This document shows positions 52,845-63,743 of a DNA stretch of 64,000 nt, in pieces. The stretch is from Bacteroidales bacterium. Its GTDB lineage: Bacteria > Bacteroidota > Bacteroidia > Bacteroidales > WCHB1-69. The notes under the pieces are model-generated. The model did no database searches, was not told the DNA's origin, and worked only from the letters and a program-made list of their open reading frames with translations. Location: assembly GCA_023229985.1 (NCBI GenBank), contig JALNYF010000002.1:1-64000 (forward strand). The letters run 5' to 3'. The translations under genes and the position numbers were made by a program. Each line of letters opens with the position of its first letter. The stretch's first letter is position 1.

Positions 52845-55364
52845 ATGAGATTATTTAAACCCGTAGTTTTAATTTTAAGTGTTTTATTCTTAATGAGTTA
52901 TGTCTTAAAAGCTCAAATTGTAAAACCCGCTGATGAGGCATTCCGGACTTTCAAATATGAGAAAGCTTTGCAGGAATATAAGAAAGTTGTGAGTAAAATT
53001 CGCAAGAATAAAGTCGAAACGCGTCGTGTAACCTATCAAATTGCCGAATGCTATCGCATTATGGGTGACGTTAAACATGCTAAAAAACAATATGAAGGTT
53101 TATATAAGAAGAACTATCAAAAAGATAATCCGCTTTTGTTGTTCCATTTGGGAAATATTTTCATTAGTGAAGGTGATTATGAACAAGCTCTTAAGTATTT
53201 CCAAGAGTTTAAAAAACGCGATGCCGACGACCCGCGTGCAGATATGATGATCGAATCATGCGCCAAAGCGAAAGCATGGAAAGATAATCCTACCCGTTAT
53301 GAGGTATTCCCACTTAAAAAATTTAATACCCGTAACGACGAATGGGCTCCACGCTGGGGAAATCCTGATAGAATGACCCAAATGATATTTACCTCTAACA
53401 GAGACGGCTCTATCGGAAAACACACCGATCAATGGACAGGTGTCTCTTGCTCAGACATTTATATTTCCGAACTTCCTAAAAGTAGAAATACCGAGTGGCC
53501 CGGCGAATGGTCACCTATCGTCTCTATTGAGGAAAATGAAATTATCAATACACAGGTTAATGAAGGCGAAGCCTCTGCCAACCGCAAAGGAACCGCCCTA
53601 TATTATAGCTTCTGCCCACAAGATAAAAAACAAGTTAAAGGTTGCTATATCTATTCTACTACCAAAAAAGGAAAAGATTGGACAGAGCCTGAAATGATTA
53701 ATTTAGGTCCCGATACCTTTAATTATGTGCATCCTTTTGTGACAGGTGACGAACTTACGCTCTATTTCTCATCCAATAAACCCGGCGGTTCCGGCGGCTA
53801 TGACCTTTATAAAGCTACCCGTTCCAAAAAATCAAAACCCTTTGAAAAAATTGTTAACTTAGGAAGCGTTATCAATACAAAAGGACATGAAGTATTTCCT
53901 GCCTTACGCGGCGATACCCTGCTTTATTTCTCCTCAGATGGTCATCCCGGAATGGGCGGCTTGGACATTTTCCGTGCTGAATACCAAAACGGAACTTACC
54001 AAAAACCCGAAAATTTACTATACCCCATCAACTCAGAGGGAGACGAAATTGGTATCATGTTTGATGATTCCCCATCTTTAGACCCTAAATCAAAATCTCC
54101 TTACGTGGATAAAGGCTATTTTTCCTCTAATCGTGCCGGCGGAAAAGGCGGCGACGACATCTATTACTTCCTGCTCCGTCCATTGGTTTATACCATCGCC
54201 GGTTTCGTAAAAGATGCGATGACTTTGCAATATATTGACGGTGCCACAGTTGAAATTATCGGCTCTGACGGGACTTCTTATTCTACCAAAACTGATGTGA
54301 AAGGTTATTATAAATTTGATAAAGAAAAAATATTAGGGAACACCACTTATCAAATGACCGTCACAAAACCAAAATATTTTAGAGAAAATAATACCGCCTC
54401 ACAAACGACGGTGGGATTAAATGAAAACACGGATTTAAAACAAGATTTCCAATTGACCCCAATACCGAAAGAACCTATTGTACTCCCCGAAATTCTGTAC
54501 GACCTTGCTAAATGGGATATTAAACCGCAATACGAAGATTCATTACTCGCCGTATATAACATTATGACCAAAAATCCAACCTTAGTTGTTGAATTACGTT
54601 CTCACACCGACTCCCGCGATACGGATGAGAAGAATGAAATTCTTTCCCAAAATCGTGCACAGGCGTGTGTAGATTTCTTAGTGAATATAAAAGGCATTGA
54701 CCCGAACAGAATCCAGCCCAAGGGTTATGGTGAGTATGTTCCCCGTAAGTTGGAAAGCGATAAGATTAGCGTTTATAATGGAAAATCTTTTACTTTTAAA
54801 AAAGGAACATTGTTAACCGATGAGTACATCAATTCGTTGTCTTCAAATGCTGAAAAAGAAGCCGCTCACCAACTCAATCGTAGAACAGAATTGTACGTTT
54901 TGCGTGATGACTATGTGCCGAAAGGCGATAGTATTGCTCCTATTACTGATGCTAATAAAATTAGTGTTATTAAACAAAGAACATTCCCCATTACCATAGA
55001 AAAAGGAATTGTTCAAGGTACTTGTATTGCCAATAATAAGACTTTCTCATTTGAAATGGTTCCCGGCGGCGACATTTACATGAACTACGCCGATGCAACC
55101 CGTTTCTTGAAAGAGATGATTATTACCGTTAACGATTTTGAAGAAAAAGCTGCAGCTATCAATGCGGAAGACGGCTCTATTATTGAAAATGCTGTTCTTT
55201 ATTTAAACGATATGAAGTTTGGGGATGACTATGCTGAAAATGTGAAAGTTATTGTAAAGAAAGGACTTACCGCTCCATTCCTTATCGGTGAAGAATTTAT
55301 TACCAATGAATTTGGAACATACAAGGTTGATAAAGCTCAAAAATTAATTATCTTTGACAAATAG
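52845..55364 (+). CDS. PorE-like T9SS protein with added C-terminal retropepsin-like domain
   Basis: 839 residues. Signal peptide (to about 24), TPR region (about 28-140), WD40/PD40 beta-propeller (about 150-455, with repeats such as LYFSSNKPGGSGGYDLY and GYFSSNRAGGKGGDDIYYF), a carboxypeptidase-regulatory-like domain (about 457-545), and an OmpA-type peptidoglycan-binding domain (about 555-705; ELRSHTDSRDTDEKN, NRRTELYVL). This order matches PorE of the T9SS. Residues about 720-839 are extra and resemble the clan AA retropepsin-like domain, but the catalytic D-T-G is replaced by V-P-G-G (about 740-743). It probably anchors the T9SS to peptidoglycan. The namZ-like gene overlaps its end by 11 bp. 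Confidence 0.85.
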   Translation: MRLFKPVVLILSVLFLMSYVLKAQIVKPADEAFRTFKYEKALQEYKKVVSKIRKNKVETRRVTYQIAECYRIMGDVKHAKKQYEGLYKKNYQKDNPLLLFHLGNIFISEGDYEQALKYFQEFKKRDADDPRADMMIESCAKAKAWKDNPTRYEVFPLKKFNTRNDEWAPRWGNPDRMTQMIFTSNRDGSIGKHTDQWTGVSCSDIYISELPKSRNTEWPGEWSPIVSIEENEIINTQVNEGEASANRKGTALYYSFCPQDKKQVKGCYIYSTTKKGKDWTEPEMINLGPDTFNYVHPFVTGDELTLYFSSNKPGGSGGYDLYKATRSKKSKPFEKIVNLGSVINTKGHEVFPALRGDTLLYFSSDGHPGMGGLDIFRAEYQNGTYQKPENLLYPINSEGDEIGIMFDDSPSLDPKSKSPYVDKGYFSSNRAGGKGGDDIYYFLLRPLVYTIAGFVKDAMTLQYIDGATVEIIGSDGTSYSTKTDVKGYYKFDKEKILGNTTYQMTVTKPKYFRENNTASQTTVGLNENTDLKQDFQLTPIPKEPIVLPEILYDLAKWDIKPQYEDSLLAVYNIMTKNPTLVVELRSHTDSRDTDEKNEILSQNRAQACVDFLVNIKGIDPNRIQPKGYGEYVPRKLESDKISVYNGKSFTFKKGTLLTDEYINSLSSNAEKEAAHQLNRRTELYVLRDDYVPKGDSIAPITDANKISVIKQRTFPITIEKGIVQGTCIANNKTFSFEMVPGGDIYMNYADATRFLKEMIITVNDFEEKAAAINAEDGSIIENAVLYLNDMKFGDDYAENVKVIVKKGLTAPFLIGEEFITNEFGTYKVDKAQKLIIFDK

Positions 55365-56529
55365 ATTATTAATCATATTGTTGTTGTTTAATTTGTGCAC
55401 TCCCACGGTAGCTCAGCCTATTGTGGGAGCTGCTTTAACGGACGATTACTTTCCCTTGATAGAAGGGAAAAATGTAGCTATTTGTGGCAATCACACTTCA
55501 ACGATTGGGAATATCCATTTGTTGGATTCGTTATTGAACGCGCACTTCTCCGTAAAAGCAATTTTTTGTCCGGAGCATGGTTTCCGCGGCGAAGCCGAAG
55601 CCGGCGCTACTATCAACGCATCTGTTGATTCAAAATCCGGCATACCCATCATTTCTCTTTATGGAAAAAATAAAAAACCGATACCGGAACAGCTACAAAA
55701 TATTGACGTTATCTTATTTGATATTCAAGATGTTGGCTGCCGTTTTTATACTTATATTTCTACCTTGCACTATGTAATGGAAGCCGCGGCGGAAAATCAC
55801 GTCAGCGTGATTGTTCTCGATCGTCCTAATCCGAACGGTTATTTTGTGGATGGTCCGGTCTTAGAACTGCCTTATCGCTCTTTTGTCGGTATGCACCCTG
55901 TTCCGGTTGTTCACGGCATGACCATCGGGGAGTACGCTGTTATGGTGAACGAAGAAGGGTGGTTAGCCAATGGGATTCATTGTGACCTGCATGTTGTGAA
56001 GATGAAGCAATATTCACACGCTATGCGCTATTCCTTGCCCATAGCACCTTCTCCCAATTTACAGACTGATGAAGCGGTTTATCTATATCCTTCGTTGTGT
56101 CTTTTTGAAGGAACTACGGTGAGCTTAGGGCGGGGAACCGAATTGCCGTTTCAGATTTTTGGGTCCCCCGATTTGACGATGGGAGATTATTTTTTCACCC
56201 CGCAACCTATCCAAGGGGTGTCAGAAAATCCGCCACACAAGAATGAAAAATGCAGAGGTTTTAACCTTACTACTTTTGCACAAGAAAACATGGATTCTGT
56301 CAATTCATTTTCCATTCATTATTTGATAACTGCTTACCAAAATAGTACCAACAAGGAGGCTTTCTTCACGAACGCGTCTTTTTTTGATAAATTGGCCGGC
56401 ACGAGCACCCTTCGCCAACAGATTATCGAAGGTGTTCCCGAAGCTGCCATTCGACAAACGTGGCAGCCCGCCATCAGTGATTTTAAAAATATTAGAAAAA
56501 AATATTTATTATATCCCGATTTCGAATGA
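55354..56529 (+). CDS. NamZ-like exo-beta-N-acetylmuramidase (DUF1343)
   Basis: 391 residues of the DUF1343/NamZ family. TTG at 55354 is the only start that gives a signal peptide (MTNRLLIILLLFNLCTPTVAQ), since an in-frame TAA lies 7 bp upstream. The family core is clear: CPEHGFRGEAEAGA, FDIQDVGCRFYTYISTLHYVM, DRPNPNG and SLGRGTELPFQ. NamZ removes MurNAc from the non-reducing end of peptidoglycan chains. It would act in the periplasm and release MurNAc for recycling. It overlaps the porE-like gene (11 bp) and the PAP2 gene (4 bp), so translation is probably coupled. Confidence 0.88.
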   Translation: MTNRLLIILLLFNLCTPTVAQPIVGAALTDDYFPLIEGKNVAICGNHTSTIGNIHLLDSLLNAHFSVKAIFCPEHGFRGEAEAGATINASVDSKSGIPIISLYGKNKKPIPEQLQNIDVILFDIQDVGCRFYTYISTLHYVMEAAAENHVSVIVLDRPNPNGYFVDGPVLELPYRSFVGMHPVPVVHGMTIGEYAVMVNEEGWLANGIHCDLHVVKMKQYSHAMRYSLPIAPSPNLQTDEAVYLYPSLCLFEGTTVSLGRGTELPFQIFGSPDLTMGDYFFTPQPIQGVSENPPHKNEKCRGFNLTTFAQENMDSVNSFSIHYLITAYQNSTNKEAFFTNASFFDKLAGTSTLRQQIIEGVPEAAIRQTWQPAISDFKNIRKKYLLYPDFE

Positions 56530-57116
56530 TAACTTCCATTGTAGATATTGATACACAGTTTTTTTTGTTTCTCAACGGTCTTCATGCCGATTGGTTGGAC
56601 CCGTTTTTTTACTATTTTTCGCAAATTTATACTTGGGTTCCTCTATACCTTCTTGTTCTATTTTTTATCATCAAAAAATGGGGGAAACGGGCTCTTATCA
56701 TCATTCCGTTATTGATATTGACGATTGTTTGCACTGATCAGAGCTGTAATATTATCAAACGGACTGTGCAGCGCGAGCGGCCCAGTCATCGGTCGGAAAT
56801 TTCTGCCGAAATACATTTGGTTCCTGACACAAGTGGTGAATTGTATCGTGGCGGTCACTATGGATTTCCATCTGCACATGCGACAAATTCCATTGCTTTT
56901 GTCTTATTTTTCATATTTTTTGTTGCACAAAAAAAGAAATGGCTAATGGCAATTGCAATTTTATGGTCTTTGCTTATGGCATACAGCAGAATTTATCTGG
57001 GTGTGCATTATCCGTTAGACATTCTATGTGGTTTAATATTAGGATGTTGCTGGAGTTTACTGTGGATATGGGTATTCTTTCGGTACGGAAATAAATGCTT
57101 TTCGAAAAAAGAATAA
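56526..57116 (+). CDS. PAP2-family membrane phosphatase
   Basis: 196 residues with several membrane segments. The acid-phosphatase motifs are intact: KRTVQRERP near 77-85 (KX6RP), GFPSAHATN near 115-123 (PSGH type, with Ala for Gly) and SRIYLGVHYPLD near 153-164 (SRX5HX3D). It may act on undecaprenyl pyrophosphate or lipid A phosphates; the substrate cannot be set from sequence. It starts within the last codons of the namZ-like gene (ATGA overlap). Confidence 0.9.
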   Translation: MITSIVDIDTQFFLFLNGLHADWLDPFFYYFSQIYTWVPLYLLVLFFIIKKWGKRALIIIPLLILTIVCTDQSCNIIKRTVQRERPSHRSEISAEIHLVPDTSGELYRGGHYGFPSAHATNSIAFVLFFIFFVAQKKKWLMAIAILWSLLMAYSRIYLGVHYPLDILCGLILGCCWSLLWIWVFFRYGNKCFSKKE

Positions 57117-57154
57117 ATTTTTCTATTTTATGAAGAGGGTATCGAATTTTTTTA

Positions 57155-57162
57155 TAAATTTG
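57155..57162 (+). promoter_or_regulatory. -7 element TAAATTTG for tRNA-Pro
   Basis: TAAATTTG followed by CAGCCTCAAATC; the tRNA begins 12 bp downstream. The CAGCCTCAAA run also follows the protease promoter at 6899. Confidence 0.65.
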
Positions 57163-57173
57163 CAGCCTCAAAT

Positions 57174-57247
57174 CGGGGTGTGGCGCAGTTGGCTAGCGTA
57201 CTTGCATGGGGTGCAAGGGGTCGGAAGTTCGAGTCTTCTCACCCCGA
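57174..57247 (+). tRNA. tRNA-Pro, anticodon GGG
   Basis: 74 nt with all arms. Acceptor stem CGGGGTG/CACCCCG, D-arm GCGC/GCGT, anticodon stem CTTGC/GCAAG with loop ATGGGGT (anticodon GGG), T-arm GGAAG/CTTCT with loop TTCGAGT. Discriminator base is A. The 3' CCA is not encoded. Confidence 0.96.
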
Positions 57248-57608
57248 CTGATACAAAAGACTGATAAACAGTCTGTTCCATCAAAATCAAGTGTTGCAAA
57301 AATTTGCAACACTTGCAAAAATGGAGAGATCATCAAGAGAGTTTTTAATCTAGAAAGCAAAACCAAAACCATTCATTTTCGGTAAAAAGTAAAGATCAAA
57401 ATCAATAAAAAATTTTGAAGTCTTTTCTTTTTTTTGTCTTGATACAATAAGTAATGAAAAAAATCAAGTCGCGTAAATTGCCACACGCAGCGAAGATAAG
57501 TTTGAAGCACACTATACTTTAGCGGTTGTCTAAAATTCTAGGAACATTATACATAAAAAAACTCGCACCGAAAGATGCGAGTTTTTAAGAAAATAATTTT
57601 TCTCACGA
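57248..57608. other. Gene-poor stretch downstream of tRNA-Pro
   Basis: No convincing gene. It holds two perfect inverted repeats: AGACTG/CAGTCT (57258-57274) and AAGTGTTGCAAA/TTTGCAACACTT (57289-57314). A 23-codon ATG frame at 57454-57522 is basic but unsupported. There is no copy of the tRNA 3' end that would mark an integrated element. The terminator of the small lipoprotein gene ends the stretch. Confidence 0.5.
57561..57582 (-). terminator. Bidirectional terminator next to the small lipoprotein gene
   Basis: Stem ACTCGCA/TGCGAGT with an 8-nt loop, flanked by A's on the left and T's on the right. For the minus-strand lipoprotein gene the T-run follows the hairpin. Confidence 0.85.
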
Positions 57609-57815
57609 CTAATTGCATACCATTTTTATGGTAACACCATCCGAAGTGGCCGTTGATTCTAAATCGGCACATTGTTGTGCACCCGTTAAATTCATTTCCG
57701 TTCTGCTGACTTCCGTGCCATTTTCAGTAGTGACACAAGTACAAGTTTTTTTACATGAGCCAAATAAAGCTACACATAAAGTAGCAACTGCTAAAATTGA
57801 AATTACTTTTTTCAT
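57609..57815 (-). CDS. Small lipoprotein of unknown function
   Basis: 68 residues: lipoprotein signal with lipobox ALFGSC (Cys about 21), then a Cys- and Thr-rich mature part (KKTCTCVTTENGTEVSRTEM) with four or so further Cys. It has its own -7 element (57851-57858) and terminator, so it is a real gene. It is probably anchored in a membrane. No family was recognised. Confidence 0.75.
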   Translation of the reverse strand: MKKVISILAVATLCVALFGSCKKTCTCVTTENGTEVSRTEMNLTGAQQCADLESTATSDGVTIKMVCN

Positions 57816-58397
57816 GAAAATAATTTTTAAGTTTGTAATAAAATTCGTTGCAAATATACTAATAATATTTATTAATTAAGAAAAATATTATACTTTTCTT
57901 AATTATTTATCAATAATATAACATACTGATTATTAGTTTTTTATATTAAATACTTAATTATATTAATATTTGAATAATTAATTAGTATTTCTTCAAGAAA
58001 AATTTGGAATTTATTTTGAAGTTTTATCGAAGAAAAGTACGAGGTAATAATTTTTCTAATAGTGATGTATTTTGTTGCGGATTTTTCTCCAACTCTTATT
58101 ATCATTATAATAGAGTGGAGTTGGCACCATTTTTCTAAAGAACGCTTTAGGTTAAGAGTGGAATAGGTGCTGTATTCTTCTTATGTATCGGCTTTGTACC
58201 ATATTTCCGTAATCAAAAATTGCTTGTTCTCTTGTCTCAGCTTCGCACAAAAAGCATTCACATATAATTTAAAACAGTTAAACCTTCCAATTTATGAAAT
58301 TTTATCAATACCTTGAACCAAGGATAGTTAATAATTTTTGAAAGAAGCGAAGTAGAAAGCAATCATTGTATTTATTGTGAGTGTCGAAAAATGTCGG
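57816..58397. other. A+T-rich intergenic region
   Basis: No gene is recognisable in nearly 600 bp. The right half (from about 58080) is less A+T-rich than the left. Features are the lipoprotein promoter at 57851-57858, a perfect 12-bp inverted repeat at 57873-57884/57894-57905 (TAATTAAGAAAA/TTTTCTTAATTA, 9-nt loop) and a looser hairpin at 58089-58124 (CCAACTC/GAGTTGG). It may be degenerated sequence; nothing identifies it. Confidence 0.5.
57851..57858 (-). promoter_or_regulatory. -7 element TATATTTG for the small lipoprotein
   Basis: Minus-strand TATATTTG followed by CAACGAA, about 36 bp before the ATG. The 57873-57905 inverted repeat sits just upstream on that strand and could overlap the -33 region. 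Confidence 0.6.
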
Positions 58398-59066
58398 CTA
58401 AAAATAAGATTGATTCACTTTTACCAAGTTTTCGAGCATGGGGACAAATTGAAATTGTCCGAAAGTCTCTTCTTTATATTCGGCATCGGAAATTTTGGTA
58501 ATACGTTTCATATCCTGGATGTTATCTCCCACGGGTATAATAAGGATTCCGCCGGTTTTAAGTTGTTGAAGGAGCGATGTAGGCACATTCGGAGCTCCGC
58601 AAGTAACGATAATTTTGTCGAATGGAGCCTGTTGCGGCAGCCCCAAAAAACCATCTCCGTAATGTTGTTTAACGTTTTCGATTTTCAGTTTATTGAGTAG
58701 TATACGTGTTTTCCGAAATAGTTCAATTTGTCGTTCAACGGTGAAAACTTTGGCACCCATGGCTGCCAAGATGGAGGCTTGAAAACCGGAACCGGTGCCA
58801 ATTTCAAGGACTTTATCTCCGGTCTTGATTTGTAGAAGTTGAGATTGGAAGGCTACCGTTATAGGTTGGGAAATGGTCTGGTCGCATGCAATGGGCAGCG
58901 GCATGTTTTCGTATGCTTTTTGTTGCAGAAAATGATCTTCGATGAACTGATGTCGCTCAATGACATCGAAAGCACGCAGAACGCCGGTATCTGTAATTCC
59001 GTTATCCGCGAGCCAACGAATCAAAGATTTTTTGGCACCTTGGAATAAGTAATAGTTGTCTTCCAT
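58398..59066 (-). CDS. pcm: Protein-L-isoaspartate O-methyltransferase
   Basis: 222 residues of the PCMT family. SAM-binding motif VLEIGTGSGFQASILA near 84-99, FTVERQIEL near 107-115, and the product-site IIVTCGAPNVPTSLL near 151-165. It repairs isoaspartyl residues in aged proteins. Its start codon lies directly after the atpC stop without any gap, so it is probably co-transcribed with atpD-atpC. Confidence 0.93.
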   Translation of the reverse strand: MEDNYYLFQGAKKSLIRWLADNGITDTGVLRAFDVIERHQFIEDHFLQQKAYENMPLPIACDQTISQPITVAFQSQLLQIKTGDKVLEIGTGSGFQASILAAMGAKVFTVERQIELFRKTRILLNKLKIENVKQHYGDGFLGLPQQAPFDKIIVTCGAPNVPTSLLQQLKTGGILIIPVGDNIQDMKRITKISDAEYKEETFGQFQFVPMLENLVKVNQSYF

Positions 59067-59309
59067 TTATTCCGCCAAGACAAGAACTTTATTATGAAGG
59101 ACTTCAACAACACCACCGCGAATATCAAAGAATTGTTCTTGTTCGTGAGTATCTTTCAATTTCACTTTTCCTTTTTGGAGTGCCGAAATCAAAGGTGCGT
59201 GATTCTCAAGTATTTCAAAAAGACCGTCAATTCCGGGAAGTTGAATAAGCGTGGCTTCTCCTTTAAATAGTTCCTTATCCGGCGTAATAATTTCAATGTT
59301 CATAACCAA
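59067..59309 (-). CDS. atpC: ATP synthase F1 subunit epsilon
   Basis: 80 residues, only the N-terminal beta-sandwich of epsilon (MNIEIITPDKELFKGEA... GIDGLFEILENHAPLISAL). The C-terminal helical hairpin found in E. coli (about 139 residues) is missing, which is typical of Bacteroidetes short epsilon. It caps the gamma-c-ring junction. It starts 2 bp after atpD. Confidence 0.94.
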   Translation of the reverse strand: MVMNIEIITPDKELFKGEATLIQLPGIDGLFEILENHAPLISALQKGKVKLKDTHEQEQFFDIRGGVVEVLHNKVLVLAE

Positions 59310-59311
59310 GA

Positions 59312-60835
<1,524 letters not shown>

Positions 60836-60876
60836 TTATGTTTCTAAGATTAATTTTCCGTTTAAATTTGAGCGTG

Positions 60877-60884
60877 CAAATTTA
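60877..60884 (-). promoter_or_regulatory. -7 element TAAATTTG for atpD-atpC-pcm
   Basis: Minus-strand TAAATTTG followed by CACGCTCAAA, with a leader of about 50 nt. TTTGCACGCT is shared with the bamA and CoA-transferase promoters. Confidence 0.65.
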
Positions 60885-60969
60885 CATGATTTTTTTGATG
60901 GAACAAACCTTTTGAAATATTTTTTTCAATGAATTTTACCCAATTTTTCGAAGTAAAAAGTAGTAATTT

Positions 60970-62568
<1,599 letters not shown>

Positions 62569-62652
62569 TTAGCTACAATTCATTTATCCGCTTGTTAATC
62601 ATTTTCGTAAGTCGGCGAGATTTGTAATGGGGTTCCCGTCCAAGAGAAAAAA

Positions 62653-62674
62653 AAAGACTTGCAAGCAAGTCTTT
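62653..62674 (-). terminator. Terminator after the response regulator gene
   Basis: Ten-bp perfect stem AAAGACTTGC/GCAAGTCTTT with a 2-nt (AA) loop, followed by T's on the minus strand. Confidence 0.85.
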
Positions 62675-62692
62675 CAAAATATTGTTCTAAAA

Positions 62693-63475
62693 TTAATCTT
62701 CTTTTACTCTAAAGATGAAGCCTGTTCCGTGAATATTGCAGATTTCGACCGCTGGTTCAAATCCTTCTACATATCTTCCTTTTCGTCCGCCATCGGGGTT
62801 AATGTATTTGGCATCAACAGGATCTAAATTGATATATGAACGCAATTTGGTTAAGAATACATCCATGCTTCTGCCGGCAGCATAATCATCATTACCCCAT
62901 ATTTGTCTTAAAATCAGGTCGCGGGGGAGTAATTTGTTTTTATTTTCGCATAATAAACGCAATAATTCGGCTTCTTTTCTGGTTAATGAGCGAGTTTTGG
63001 TGGGGTGAATCAATTCCATCGAGCTAAAATCAAACGTATAATTCCCAAAATGATAAACTTCCGTGGTGGATTTGATTGTGGGTTTTAATTTTTTTGATTT
63101 TTTTGTTCTTCGCAGAATGGCTTCAATACGCAAAACTAATTCTTCTGTGCTAAACGGTTTCGTAATATAGTCGTCACAGCCCATCCGAAATGCCTTGATT
63201 TTGTCTTCTTTGTCATTTCGTGCAGTCAGGAAAATTACAGGGACGTCTTCGTCAATCTCACGAATTGCGGTCAATAATTCATAACCGTTTTTATTTTGCA
63301 TTATGATGTCAAAAATGCAAATGTCATATTTGAATTTTTCAAAAGAATGGAAAGCGGTTTCACCATCACTGAAATCATCAACGCTATATTTGAGTGCTTC
63401 CAAATAATCTTTTAAAACGTGTCTTAAATTCTGGTTGTCTTCAACCATCATTATTTTACCTTTATTCTCTTTCAT
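62693..63475 (-). CDS. OmpR/RprY-type response regulator with an insertion in the DNA-binding domain
   Basis: 260 residues. Receiver domain (1 to about 120): acidic pair VEDN, phospho-Asp in CIFDIIM near 50-56, FLTARN and ITKPFSTEEL. DNA-binding winged helix (about 145-260) with SLTRKEAELLRLL, RSMDVFLTKLRSYI (recognition helix) and the ending HGTGFIFRV. Between the recognition helix and the C-terminal hairpin there are about 20 extra residues (219-240, including NPDGGRKGRYVEGF). Closest by appearance to RprY of Bacteroides. No histidine kinase gene is adjacent. Confidence 0.88.
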   Translation of the reverse strand: MKENKGKIMMVEDNQNLRHVLKDYLEALKYSVDDFSDGETAFHSFEKFKYDICIFDIIMQNKNGYELLTAIREIDEDVPVIFLTARNDKEDKIKAFRMGCDDYITKPFSTEELVLRIEAILRRTKKSKKLKPTIKSTTEVYHFGNYTFDFSSMELIHPTKTRSLTRKEAELLRLLCENKNKLLPRDLILRQIWGNDDYAAGRSMDVFLTKLRSYINLDPVDAKYINPDGGRKGRYVEGFEPAVEICNIHGTGFIFRVKED

Positions 63476-63743
63476 AATTATCTGATTATGTGTAAATTAA
63501 TGTATTCATATTTTGATTATCTATTTAAACTATTATTTTTTTAAAAAATCTTGCTAATACTTATCACTTTTTAGTATAAAAATTACCCAAAACTGAAAGG
63601 ATTACTGCATAACGTTCTTTAAACAATAATATTGTATAAAAGTTCAATGTTTTATTTCTTTTGTTAATCTATCCGTCAGCAGCTGTCGTTTGAATCTATT
63701 AATATAAAATGAAACAATGGACACCGTTTTATTGGTTGCAGTT

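Noticed and set aside
57454..57522. 23-codon basic ATG frame after tRNA-Pro
   Set aside because: No promoter, ribosome site or family match; length is within chance for this composition.
57174..57608. Integrated mobile element at tRNA-Pro
   Set aside because: No integrase, no repeated tRNA 3' segment and no cargo genes were found.
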